Source of the DNA: Tragulus kanchil
Taxonomy: Eukaryota; Chordata; Mammalia; Artiodactyla; Tragulidae
Direction of reading: 5' to 3'
Assembly (NCBI GenBank): GCA_022376925.1
Contig: JAIOJX010000025.1
Location: 186,681,801-186,745,800 of the forward strand
DNA: 64,000 bases
A program made the translations under genes and the position numbers. This document shows positions 48,418 through 58,777 of this stretch, one piece after another. The notes beneath the pieces are model-generated. The model did not search any database. It was not told the DNA's origin and worked only from the letters and a program-made list of their open reading frames with translations. The stretch's first letter is position 1, and every line of letters starts with the position of its first letter.

Positions 48418-50639
48418 TGGGATGAAAATACATCATTCTTCACTGCACTGTCAATACGCATGTTTTATTCCATCCAGAAAGTTGAGGCAAACCACTCCTG
48501 CCTGTTTGGAGATGACTCACCCCAAAAGTCCCCCTTCTGCCACCGAGAGCCTTCCCCGGGTGGCGCCCTCAGACCCTCTGCCTCCCCTCCCACCCCGCTC
48601 CTCCGAGAGCCTCGCCGGGGGGCGGCCTCAGACACGGTGGTCTCAGGATGCCTGGAGAGGGGTCCATCTGAACGGCAAGAGGGAGAGAACGGGCCTTCTC
48701 TTTGGCTGGTTTCCCTCCAGGCTTCACAGCTGAAGGCGATCCCAGCACGCCACGCTCTGGCCTGCGCCAGGGTACAAAGGACCAGGAGGCAGCAACAAGG
48801 CCCTGGGAAGGGGCACAGTGAGGAGACGACCATCTGGACACATAGCCGACAGGACCAGAGACCCACCACGACCGAGCAGGTGGTGGAGTCCTCCTAACAG
48901 GGGGCTTTCTTTGTGCAGACGGAACAGAAAGGCCGTGTTCCAGAAGTTCCTGTAGGAACACATCGTACAAAGAGTTGTGGAGCCTAACATGGAAGCACTC
49001 GTGACACACGGAGAACACTGACGACCACCCCAGGGTGGAGGAGAGAGACAGAGACCGCGCGCCTCGGGAAGGGGTGGCCTGCAGGGCCCCTCCCCGGCCT
49101 GGGATCGGCCCCGCCCGCCCCGCTGGTCACAGGCAGCCAAGGCTGGCTGAAGGAGTAGCTGAGGGTGACAAGCCCACCGGGGGGGAAACGGTCCAGATTC
49201 CCCAGGACCCACGAGGGCCCGGAGGGCCGTGCCCGCCCAGGGCGGGCCGGGCAGGCGTGGAGGCCCAGGGGGCATCAGGGGCCGGGCTGAGCGCCCGAGG
49301 CTCCGCGCACGGTGGGCCCCTCGGCAGCGGCCGGAGACCCGCCAGCTCAGGACACAAGGAAGCCTCTGCCCGGCTGCGAGCCCACGTCTGAGGGCACCTC
49401 GCTGGGACCTCGCGGCCACACGCCACAGAGGATGCCCGGACAGAACCAAGCGCCCGCACAGCGCTGCTCAGGGAGCACACGGACTTCGCGTCGGGCGGCG
49501 CGGGGGGCGTCTCCCCTCCAGGGAGCGCCGTGCTGAGTGCCCTGCTGAGAGCCGAGCGCCCGCTGAGCCCCGCGTCCCGTCTCTCCTCGCGGCACCCAGG
49601 GCACCCTCGCGGCCAGGCAGGACACTGGAGCTGGGCCTGTGGCAGCGGCGGCCCGCGCCACTCCCCGGGGCTGCCTTCCAGGCGGCGGGGTGCCGTCGTG
49701 ACCACACCCGCCCAGGGCCACTGTCCGCGGGCAGCTGCTCCCTGGCAGCCAGCGCCACCCGCCAGCCCCGGCCGCGGCCCCCGGCCCCTCCTCCGGGCTC
49801 TAGGTCTCCGCCTGCTCGAGGCCCTCGCCCCCTCCGGGCCGGCTTTTCCAGATGACGCCTCCCTGTTCAAGTCCCGGTGTGTCTTCTGTCTCCTGGCCAG
49901 ATGCTGGCAGCCACAGCCCGCCCCGCAGAGTAAGACGCGGGAGCCGCGGTCGCCGCGGAGAGCTGGGCATCGCAGGAATCCCGGCTGCCGCCCCCCAGCC
50001 TTCCCCACCCCTGGCGCGTCTCCCCCCACACCGAACGCCTCTTCCTCTTCGCATTTCCAGCACTTCCGGCCTCCGCCCCTTCCTGGCCTGTCCTCTGCTC
50101 ATCCAGACAAGCCTCGCGCCGGCCCAGGCTAGGCCGGGAGGGACACACACTCCAGCAGGGGCTGTGCGGCTCGACTGTCCTGCGGGAGACAGGAGCCTGG
50201 CAGAGAGAGCGGTGGACCTGCTTCCAGAGACCAGCGCCGGGCTGCAGGGACACCCGACGCGTCACAACTTACATTGAGACGAACTGCGCGCGTCTCGCGT
50301 CACAAGAGGAACTCTGGGGAGCACACGCCCTCGCCCGTCAGCGAGCCGACGCGCTCCCAGCAGCCGCCCCCTCCCAGGCCAGACAGCGAGACGGGAGGCG
50401 CCCCCCCGCCCCCGCGGCAAGCACGGCATCCTTCTGCACGGCCAGGCAGCATGGCCTGGAGAGAAGGCCAGGGCCCTCCTGCGCACCGTCCACTGGCCCT
50501 GACACGGGGCGGCGGCAGCAGAGGCAACAGGGACTGTCGCTTCCGCAAAGCGCGCTGGAGCCAGAGGCATCCACAGCCAAAGCCCGGGCGCAGACACAGA
50601 GCCCACGCCCTTCGGAAAGCCAGCTCCAAGGGGTCAGAC

Positions 50640-51430
50640 GCCCGGATATAAAACAAGAAACCGAGGAACTCCTAGAAGACAGCCAGGAGAAAGCCCAGAT
50701 GACCGTGGGCTCCGTGCTGTGCTAGGCACATCACCAAAGACATGAAAGAATTGATCAGCTGCTGGATCAAAATGAAAACCTTCTCCTCTGTGAGAGACGC
50801 TGTCAGGAGAATGAAGACAAGGCACAGGATGGGAGAAAATACTTGCAGAAGACACCAGTGATGAAGGACTGTTACCCAAACAAAGAAGCCTCAGGCCTCG
50901 AGAGCAGGGAAACAGACAGCCCAGGACTCAGGACTCCCCTGGCGGCCCTGGGGTTGGGACTCGGCCCTTCCCCTGCGGGGCACGGGCCCGTCCCTGGGGG
51001 GAGAACCGAGACCCCCTCCGCCGGGCAGTGCGGCTGAACAGCCGGACAGAAGCCTTACCAGACGCCCCCCAGAGAAGACATGCCGGCGACAAGGGTGCAG
51101 GAGCAGCCCGTCAGCGCCACAGGTCCCCAGGGAGAGGCAGGTCAAGCAGTGATGCCACTGCACGTGGGTCAGAGTGGCAAAGCGCTGAGCGCTGACCGTG
51201 ACCTCCGGCGCGGGTGTGAACCGAGGGAGACTTCACCGTCCTCGGGAGGCGCAACCCGGTGCGGCCGCTGCAGAAGACCCTTCCCCGCAAAGCTAAAGCT
51301 ACCCTCGCCCAGCGACTCAGCAATGCCAGCCCTCGAGCTCACCCAGAGGCAACACTTACACCACCCTGCGTGCCTGCCGGCGTGAACAGCTCGCCCACAC
51401 AGCGGCGGTGGAGAAAACCACTTGTGGGCC
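50640..51430 (+). mobile_element. L1 ORF2 3' remnant, sense, interrupted by a SINE
   Basis: The first part (50640-50925) includes gaggaactcctagaagacag, tggatcaaaatgaaaacctt and gggagaaaatacttgcagaag, landmarks near the ORF2 end. A CHR-class SINE fills 50932-51048. The second part resumes at cagagaagacatgccggcg and continues with gtcagagtggcaaagcg and decayed sequence to about 51430. Confidence 0.72.
50932..51048 (+). mobile_element. tRNA SINE inserted in L1, sense
   Basis: ggactcccctggcggccctg, gggcacgggcccgtccctgg and gggagaaccgagaccccc correspond to the head of a CHR-class SINE. Only about 115 bp remain and there is no clear A tail. Confidence 0.65.
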
Positions 51431-51963
51431 ATGCATTCAAAGAGATGGTGGATTCCACGACTTCAGAGAACACGTCAGCCACCTTCCAGGGCCTTCCCTC
51501 TCCAAGCCCTCCCCGACCCCACAGGGAAGCCCGGGCGGAAGCTGCCGTCACCTGTCCATACTGCAGGTGGCCCGGCAGGGAGCGCGTGGAAAGCCCACCC
51601 TGGCCACGCAGCTCAGACTGCGGGAACTGCGGGGAAGGTGGCCTCGAGGGCAGGACTCCCGTGAGCCCGGCCCCCGTGGGAATGCGGTCGAGGCCCACTC
51701 GGTCACAGCCGTGTTCATGAAAGCACAGGTCTGGGCTCACACACGCCACGGTGTTCGTCTGCGGGAGGTAAAACCCCGAGAGGCGTCCTCTCCTCCGTGT
51801 GTAGTTTTCTTTAACGTGTTTTACAAGGAAGAATAATCAGACCGGGGAGGGGTCGGATCTGGAACAGCACGCCCCCGAGCTCCCGCCCCGCCCCTCCTCT
51901 GCCCTCGCCCGGCCAGGCGGCGGCCTTGGAGGCGTCTCTCAGGGGCTCCAGCCGTGCTGGGCT

Positions 51964-52128
51964 TAGCTGCTCAGTCGTCGACTCTTGGCAGTACTGTGGA
52001 CTGCAGCCCGCCAGACCCCTCCGGCCATGGCATTCTGCAGGCAAGAGCACCGGAGTGCGGGGCCGCGCCCGCCCCCGGGGATCTCCCCAACCCAGGTCTC
52101 CTGCATTGCAGGGTGGATTCGTTAACAA
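51964..52128 (-). mobile_element. Bov-tA SINE, antisense
   Basis: gctgctcagtcgtcgactc, ggcattctgcaggcaagagc, ggatctccccaacccaggtc and tcctgcattgcagggtgg match the reverse complement of Bov-tA. Confidence 0.9.
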
Positions 52129-52291
52129 AAATGTGAACAAACACAGAAAGGGTCCTTTAAACCACAAAGGTCCTCCGAGCACAGTCCTGTCAAATCTGCC
52201 GGGCGTGATCCAGCCCTCCTAGCACCGGTCAGAGCCCCACGCCTCAGCCCTCCCGCCAGCACCTGCCGGGCAGGCGCGCTGCTGCGTCCTG

Positions 52292-52402
52292 GTCTGGCTC
52301 AGATGGTAAAGAATCTGCCCGCCATGCAGGAGGCGGGGTCGGACAGAGGAGCCTGGCGAGGGGCGCAAAGAGTCGGGCAGGACTGAGCCACTAACACACT
52401 GT
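52292..52402 (+). mobile_element. Bov-tA SINE, sense, internally deleted
   Basis: ggctcagatggtaaagaatc, tgcccgccatgcaggaggc, then directly aaagagtcgggcaggactgag and ccactaacacact. The central third of the element is absent. It lies about 400 bp past the donor of the first coding exon, inside the intron. Confidence 0.9.
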
Positions 52403-52811
52403 CCGAGCCCGCCCCCGGCTGCCCGCCGCTGACTTCAGCCGGCATTTCCTCCCAGCAGCTCCTTCTGCGGGGAGGAGCACCAAGGTGAAGCTCCCCGTCC
52501 TGAAGCAAAGAGGCTGAGCTTCCAGAACTTGCCCCTCTGGCACCCGCCGCAGCAGGAGAGGGCAGGAGGCGGGGAGGCGGGCCTCGCCCCGAGCAGGTGG
52601 CCACGGTCCCTTCCACCACCACCCCTCCCGCCTGACGTCCGGCCCAGGCCCCGTCCAGAACCTGGGAGACTCCGAGGGAGGCGCCGTGAAGCCGCCAGGG
52701 GCCGCTCAGGCCAGAGGAAGCGGACACTGGGGAGTGGACGGTGCCGGTGTCCCCTCAGTAACTGACCGCGCCACGAGCGCGCTCGCTCCCTGACCCTCCC
52801 TCCAGGCTCAC

Positions 52812-54701
52812 CTTCCGGTCTTCCTTGGTCTTCCTAACACTCCGATGGGGGCCGAAGATATTCTGCACCCCGAGGGCCTTCCTGGCCCAGTCCCTCCTCT
52901 GGGTGCCGGGCAGGGGCTGCGCCGGACTGCCCTCCATGCGGTAGCGGTCAGCGGGAATCTTGCTCATGGGCGGGGGCAGCGTGCCACAGTTGACACTGGA
53001 CCAGCCGTCCGTGGAGTCCGTGTAGGACTCCTGGTCGCTCACGTGCCCGCACTGCCGCTCCTGCGGCACGGGCACCGGGAGCCAGCGCTGGCCGAGGCTG
53101 CCGCCAGGGCCCGGGGCGCCCCTCCGGGGAGGAGGGACCGACCGCCGCAGGGAGGCGGGGTGGCCCTCCGCGGGGGGCGCAGGCCCCAGGGGCTTGCCCA
53201 GGTCCCGGCACGGGTCAGCCTGCGGGGCGGCCTCGCACGGGGCCCCCTCGGGGTCGTGGCAGAAGGCCCCGTTCCAGGGGGCGCACCAGGGCTGGGGGCC
53301 CCTCCCGCCCACACCCTCCCACGTGCAGGCGCCGCTGCCGCCGCCGGGGCCGTGCCTGCCGGAGGCCGCACCCAGGTCCACCACGAGCACCCGGCTGCTC
53401 CTGTCCTCGGGGCTGAAGTTGCCGATGCCGCTGTCACTGGTGCTGCTGGTGCTGGTGTTCTGGTGGGCGTCCGCGTCCCCGTCGGCAAACGCCCGGGCCC
53501 GCACGCCCTCGATCAGCTCGCCCATGTCCCGGTACAGCACAGAGACGAACTGCAGGACCGGCAGCGAGGACGCGGGGAACTCCAGGCAGCCGCTGGTGTC
53601 GGGGTCCGCCGTGCACTCGAACCCGAAGCGCCGGGCAATGCCCTGGTGGATCTTGTGGCTGAACAGGTCAGGGTCCACCATGAACACGTGGCAGGACGTC
53701 CGCAAGACCCCCTCCTCCTCCTGCGCCAGGCTCCCGTCGTCGCCCGCCTGCATGGTCACCAGCCCGAAAAACCTCCGGTCGTCGGGGCACACGGCGCTGA
53801 AGGCCAGCCTCTCGGCCGGGTAGCAGGCCAGCACGGCCGCCCTGTCCGTGCACAGTCGCACGCAGTCGTGCATGACCTGCATGGCCACCAGCGAGTGGAT
53901 CTTCTGCTCGGCCCGCAGGCGCCGCAGGCAGCCCCGGATGGCCTGCACGCTGTCCGCCTCCAGGCTGCAGCCGGTGGACGGCAGCTCGATGGAGCCCAGG
54001 TAGCCCACCACCATGGCGACGTTCAGAATGCTCGCATCCAGCCCGAAGTCCTCCTGCGCCTCCGGCCCCGCACCGAACACGGAACCGTCGCTCGCCGCTC
54101 TGGGCGTCGCCTCCTCAGAAGGCAGGCTGGGATGCAGACGACCTCCACTCTCGTGTCCAAGGTCGAGCTGCCCGGCAGCGGACTCGGAAAGGGACCTTTG
54201 TTTCAGCTTCACGGGCTCGGAGCTGCCGGCTCGAAGACCCGGGCTTTCAAAGATCATGCTGAAGATCCCTCCGGACTGCAGCTCCTGCACCACTCTCTCT
54301 GCCCGGTTTATCCCCAGCGCCTTGGAATCGAGCTTGGGCTTCAGCCAGCCTTTCCCTTCGTAGCCTCCGACCTCCTCGTCGCTGGAGCAGGACTCCAGGT
54401 GGCCGGCGCCCTCCCCGATCACCATGTGCAGGACCCCGGAACACCTCCCGATCAGCTTCACCACGTCTTCCCGGGACGCTCGCTTCACGTTGGTGTCATT
54501 GACAGCAAGGATCTGGTCGCCCGCGCGGAGGCCCACGAGGTCGGCCGGGCTGCCCCTCATGACGCAGCTGAGCACGCAGGGCGCCTGCCCGGAGAGCGTG
54601 AACCCGTAGCCGGCGCGGCCCCGGGCCACCTCCACGCTGCGCAGGCGAGGGGGCGCCAGCCCCAGCAGCGGCCGCTCCCCTGGGTCCCCGGCGCGGTGCA
54701 T
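52812..54701 (-). CDS. RGS12: RGS12 first coding exon: N-terminal PDZ and PTB/PID domains (630 codons)
   Basis: This exon encodes the N-terminus of RGS12, a multidomain GTPase-activating and scaffold protein for Gi/o-class G alpha subunits. Reading runs from ATG at 54701-54699 to an AAG codon ending at 52812, followed by a GT donor (AAG|GTGAGC). Visible parts are a PDZ domain at about residues 22-98 with the carboxylate-binding loop GYGF at 31-34, a Ser-rich linker with RSLSES at 169-174, and a PTB/PID domain at about 225-340 that includes ILNVAMVVGYLGSIELPS. A conserved Ser/Thr-rich tail with SDSGIGNF (422-429) and TDSTDGWSS (561-569) follows. From family knowledge, the PDZ binds receptor C-termini and the PTB binds phosphotyrosine partners such as N-type calcium channels. 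The start is chosen because MHRAG aligns with the human MFRAG start; the frame stays open for at least 25 codons upstream but without an in-frame ATG. No frameshift or stop is seen, so the exon looks functional. Confidence 0.96.
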
Positions 54702-54729
54702 CTCGAGGCGCGGCCGGGCCCCGGTGCAT
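54496..54729 (-). promoter_or_regulatory. Overlapping upstream ORF (77 codons) at the RGS12 start
   Basis: An ATG at 54729-54727 lies 28 nt before the RGS12 ATG in the +1 frame and reads 77 codons into the coding region before TGA. Its -3 base is A, against G at the main ATG; both have C at +4. If the exon begins near 54799 this ATG is met first by scanning ribosomes, so it could lower RGS12 translation. The peptide is Pro/Gly/Arg-rich and resembles nothing known, so a regulatory role by position is likelier than a functional peptide. Confidence 0.45.
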
Positions 54730-54799
54730 CGTTCACGCCGCCAGCGGCCCGCGGCGCACGGCCTGCAGGAGGCCACCCCGGATCTCCGCGAAGGAGCGC
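54702..54799 (-). other. RGS12: RGS12 5' UTR part of the first coding exon, with splice acceptor
   Basis: Ninety-eight bases lie between the chosen ATG and a splice acceptor. On the minus strand a pyrimidine-rich tract (ctctcctctcttcttccgtag) ends in AG at 54801-54800, so the exon should begin at 54799. This implies at least one further upstream exon to the right, which I could not identify. The leader holds an upstream ATG (see the overlapping uORF). The acceptor is read directly from the sequence; its use is inferred. Confidence 0.75.
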
Positions 54800-55196
54800 C
54801 TACGGAAGAAGAGAGGAGAGCGCGTCGTTAGCGGGCACACGGGCACACGCTCTCGCGGCCGGCCGGTCGACCCCGACAGACGGCTCCCGGAAGAGCCTCC
54901 CAGCCGGGCCTCCCGACACCGCGCGGGTCCGCCGGGAGCCGCGCCGCGGCCAGGCAGCCAGGACGCCTCCGTCAGCAGCAGGCCTGGGATCCCTCCGACG
55001 CCCAGCGCCCCGAGGCTGGCCCCCGCCCCGGGCCTGAGGGGCACAGGACCCCGGCAGAACCTGCTCCCCCAGCCTGGAGGAGAGCGGAGAGCCCCCCAGA
55101 CCCCCACCGCTCGGGTGTGGCCCCAGCCGGCAGCGAGCGGGGGCGGAGCCCCGCCCTGCGCTCCTCCAGGTCCAGCCGGTCTCTGGTCCCGAGCGC

Positions 55197-55294
55197 CCTC
55201 CAGGCCACGCCCTCCAGGCCACGCCCTCCAGGCCACGCCCTCCAGGCCACGCCCTCCAGGCCACGCCCTCCAGGCCACGCCCTCCAGGCCACGC
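55197..55294. repeat. Minisatellite: seven perfect 14-bp units
   Basis: Unit cctccaggccacgc is repeated seven times without a mismatch. On the minus strand each unit boundary makes GGGCGTGGC, a CACCC/GC-box type site of the KLF/SP class, giving seven evenly spaced sites about 400-500 bp upstream of the first coding exon's acceptor. Confidence 0.97.
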
Positions 55295-55935
55295 CCTCCC
55301 GCTGGCAGAGGCGCAGGCTTGCGCTCTCCCGTCCACCACCCGCCCTCCATTCATTCCGAGCAAGGCACCGTGTGGAGAAAGCACGTCCATCTGAAAGAAA
55401 CACCCCAGCATGGAGGCCGCCCAAGGGAACAGACAAAACCACCAAGACAAGCAGAGGCCCCCGTGCTTAACTGTCCCCGGGGACAACGGCACCATGAAAA
55501 GTCGTGGTCATCACCAGAAACAAACCAGGTCAGGGCCCAGGGCACTGAGTGCCCAGGAGGACTCGCGGGGGCCCGTCACTGTGAAAAGCGGCCAAGCAGA
55601 GCCCGCAGAGGGGGAGGGCGGGGAGGGGGCGAGGTCCAGAGAAAACAGGCAGCGGCTTCCCGAGAGCGCCAGCCACACGCTGCCCCAGGGAGGTGCATCT
55701 CAGACTGGGAGCCGGAGCTCACCCTGGGGACCGGCCCCGCGGGCCCCTCTGCCGGCACACGCGGAGCTCCAGCCCGGGGAGAAGGTGTCAGCATGGACAC
55801 GGCAGGGGCCAGGAAGCCCTTCCAGGGGGCGTGGGGGCCCCATGACACCCCCGCCCCTGGACCCCCCCGGGGCCAGCTGGGGCCTCCAGGAGGGCGGTCG
55901 TGGGTCCGCTGGGAGGATCTCTCTCTGCACAAAGC

Positions 55936-56266
55936 CTTTTTTTTTTTTAAGATTTATTTATTTATTTATTTTGGGCGGGGGTCGGGTTGGGGAGGGAGGG
56001 GAGCGGGCAGGCCACCTCTATTGGTCTTTCATTTCTCTATTTTCATCCGTCTTTGTTCTTTGGCTCCTGTGGGCCTCCCATCGCAGTAGCTTCTGTTGTC
56101 GCAGAGCACCGGCTCTGGGCGCATGCGCTCCAGAGCTCCAGCTCAGTGATTGGACACATCAGTCCAGCCGCTCCGTGGCACACGGAATCTTCCCAGGCCA
56201 GGGATCGAACCGGCGCCCCTTGCGTTGCAAGGCAGTGTCTTTACCCACTGGACCTCCAGAGAAGGC
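55936..56266 (-). mobile_element. CHR-class tRNA SINE, antisense, with (ATTT)n tail
   Basis: Poly(T) then (attt)n, ctattggtctttcatttctc, ttcatccgtctttgttcttt, and the tRNA-like part cagggatcgaaccggcgcccc and ttacccactggacc. About 330 bp including a G-rich insertion (about 55975-56010). Confidence 0.88.
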
Positions 56267-56689
56267 CTGCACAAAACCTTTACAGATCGCTGCAAACAGC
56301 CACGCAGAGAGAACTTACATGGTGAAGATCCAGAATATAACAGAACACGTGCTTTAAAGAGCATACGGTTTTTAAACAAGTGTTTCAAAGTTGTCAGGAG
56401 ACAGGCTCAGATCCTGGGATAAAGTCTGCAGCAACTGAAGCCTGACTCGGAGTAATGAGGCGGCCACACCAAATAGTGAAAGGGCTGGACAGACGGACGT
56501 GTGCTGTCTGGGGACTGCGGGCGTGGCTTCAAGCGGCAGCCGTGCGGGGAGGAAAGCTGTTTTACGACACGTAAGAGTGAAAAAACCATTCATTTCTAAA
56601 TGGCCATATTATTTAACATCTAATGATGCCAAATTAATCATTTACATATTATGACCGGAGAGTGTGTATTAAAGTCTCCTAAAGGGGTG

Positions 56690-56900
56690 TGAGCTGAACG
56701 ACGCCCCAGAGACGCCCACATCCTGATTCCGAGGACCTGTCACCTCACGTGGTCAAGGGGACCTGCAGACGTGACGGGGTGGAGGTCCCGGGACGGGAGG
56801 TCACCCTGGATCCACGGGGGGACATGACCGCAGGGTCCTCGTCAGAGGGAGGCAGGAGGTGGGCGTTGGAGAAGCCAGGATGAGGAGAGCAGACAGCAGA
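56690..56900. mobile_element. Probable old dispersed repeat, family not settled
   Basis: The order of motifs (gagctgaacgacgcccc, cacatcctgattccgagg, acctgcagacgtgacgggg, gggtcctcgtcagaggg) resembles a mammal-wide repeat that normally reads with gaattgtgtcccc and ccttataagaagagg. I cannot name it with confidence. Confidence 0.4.
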
Positions 56901-57394
56901 GGCCGGGCGTGGAGCGTGGGGAGGCGGGGCCCCAGGGCCTCCCGCAGGAAGCCGCCCGGCCCGGCCAGGGCTCCCCCTAGCCCGGGGCACTGGCTCCGGA
57001 CTCCTAGCGGCCTCCTCTGGGGAGTGCCCGCTGAGGAGCGTCCCGCCGCGCTGCCTGCCCTCACCGCAGGCTCTGAGCCACCCGGAGGACCTGCAGGGGC
57101 CTGTGCTCGTCAAAGCCACTTCCAAGCCACCTGCCGCCGCCCGTGACCAACACCCTCGCCCAGCTCGCACCCTGAGCGTCCTGCCACCCAACTCATCCCC
57201 CACCCCTGCCAGTGTCAGGAAAACCCTCCACCCGGTCACTGGGGTCGCCGGGCGCTGGAGACGGCCAGACGCAGGGCTGCTCGGGGCGGGGAGGCGGCAC
57301 GTGGTGTCAGCGCCTCCAGCTAGGGCTGGGACTCAAAGGTGAAAGGGAAGCACTTCACGCTGGCTGGGGCAGCTGTCCCTTGGACGGCAAGGAG

Positions 57395-57690
57395 AGCAAA
57401 GGAAATCCTACAGGAAACCAGCCCTGAACATTCATGCGAAGGACAGATGCTATAGTGGAAGCTCCAATAGTCTGGCCGCCTGACGCGAAGAGACGACGCA
57501 CTGGAAAAGCCCCTGATGCTGGGAGAGCAGAGGCAGGAGGGGAAGGGGACGACAGAGGATGAGATGGTCACACGACATCACTAAGTCACGGGACCTGAGT
57601 TTGAGCCAGCTCCAGGGGGCGGAGAGGGTCAGGGAGGCCCGGCACGCAGAGCGGGCCACGACAGACAGACTGACCTGACTGACCGACCGA
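57395..57690 (+). mobile_element. BovB 3' fragment, sense (first copy)
   Basis: accagccctgaacattcatg, gaagctccaatagtctggcc, gcctgacgcgaagagacgac, ccctgatgctgggagagcag and acgacagaggatgagatggt follow the BovB 3' end in sense order. It ends in a (ctga)n-like tail near 57670. Confidence 0.92.
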
Positions 57691-58481
57691 GAGCAGGGTG
57701 TACCCCCTGCCCTGAACCCAGAGGCACTCGGACAGCTCTGGGGACAGGCGTCTGCGCGGCCCAGGCTGGGAGGAGGCCCCGCGGTGCGGGTCATTCCAGC
57801 AGGAGGCCCAGAGGCACGGGCTCACCCGGGGGAGCCCGTCCTGGGGCAGCGACCTGGGGGCCCCTCTGGGCGAGCAGAGCAGCCGAGACAGCGGCAGGCG
57901 CCTCGGGTGTGGCGCGGGCGCTGGCCCAGCCGGGCGCGGCACAGCGGGGCCACCGAGCGCCTCTCCCGGGGCAGCGGAGGCCAGGCTGGCTCTGCCTCCC
58001 CCACCGTCTGCGGCGCCGCGGGCCTGGCGGACACCAGGGGCCCGCACTGCTGCCCAAGGGCAAGGCGGGCTGTCTCGGGTGCCGCGGCCCTGCGCCAGCC
58101 GCACGGCCTCCCCTCTGGAACGGCCCCTGCAGACCACCCGGCCTCCTCAGGCCCGTCGCCGGCCCGGGTGGCGGCTGGGTGCGGGTGGTGTGCGGTGTGC
58201 AGGGCAGGGGCCGCGGTCCCGTCCTGCGCCGCCGGAGCGGGGGGCCGCCCGCAGCGAGCCCCGCAGGGCGGTGACTGTCCCCGGCCCGGCCGCAGGCAGC
58301 GGCAGGGCTGAGGGCCTCCCGTCCAGAGGCGAAGTTTTCTAAACAGAACGGACAGGACCTTTGTAATAAGAGAAACAGGGAACCGAAAAGGACGATGGGT
58401 CCTGACACGCAGGCCCTCGTCCCCAGCCACCTCCGACCCCCAGCTGAACCAAAAGGAAGCTGTCCCTTGGACGGCAAGGAG

Positions 58482-58777
58482 AGCAAAGGAAATCCTACAG
58501 GAAACCAGCCCTGAACATTCATGCGAAGGACAGATGCTATAGTGGAAGCTCCAATAGTCTGGCCGCCTGACGCGAAGAGACGACGCACTGGAAAAGCCCC
58601 TGATGCTGGGAGAGCAGAGGCAGGAGGGGAAGGGGACGACAGAGGATGAGATGGTCACACGACATCACTAAGTCACGGGACCTGAGTTTGAGCCAGCTCC
58701 AGGGGGCGGAGAGGGTCAGGGAGGCCCGGCACGCAGAGCGGGCCACGACAGACAGACTGACCTGACTGACCGACCGA
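58482..58777 (+). mobile_element. BovB 3' fragment, sense (second copy, by tandem duplication)
   Basis: Same sequence as 57395-57690, 1087 bases further on. It is a by-product of the tandem duplication with junction near 58458, not an independent insertion, because the flanks are duplicated too. Confidence 0.92.

Larger units (their letters stand above)
41680..52811 (-). other. RGS12: RGS12 intron between first and second coding exons (11.1 kb)
   Basis: The block is bounded by the donor GTGAGC at 52811-52806 and the acceptor at 41681-41680. It contains a BovB piece, two L1 remnants, several Bov-tA and CHR-class SINEs and one tandem duplication (junction near 45644). A lower-GC stretch at 42000-42290 matches no repeat I know and may be conserved non-coding sequence. 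About 42300-43050, 47600-48190 and 48430-50630 are GC-rich with nothing recognisable. Confidence 0.75.

Noticed and set aside
52845..55037. A 730-codon open frame on the plus strand opposite the RGS12 exon
   Set aside because: It is antisense to a conserved exon with fixed PDZ and PTB domains. GC-rich codons on the sense strand remove stops on the other strand; the translation is low-complexity Ala/Gly/Pro/Arg/His and runs past the exon boundary.
55197..55294. CRISPR-like array
   Set aside because: Units are 14 bp with no spacers, in a mammalian intron; it is a minisatellite.
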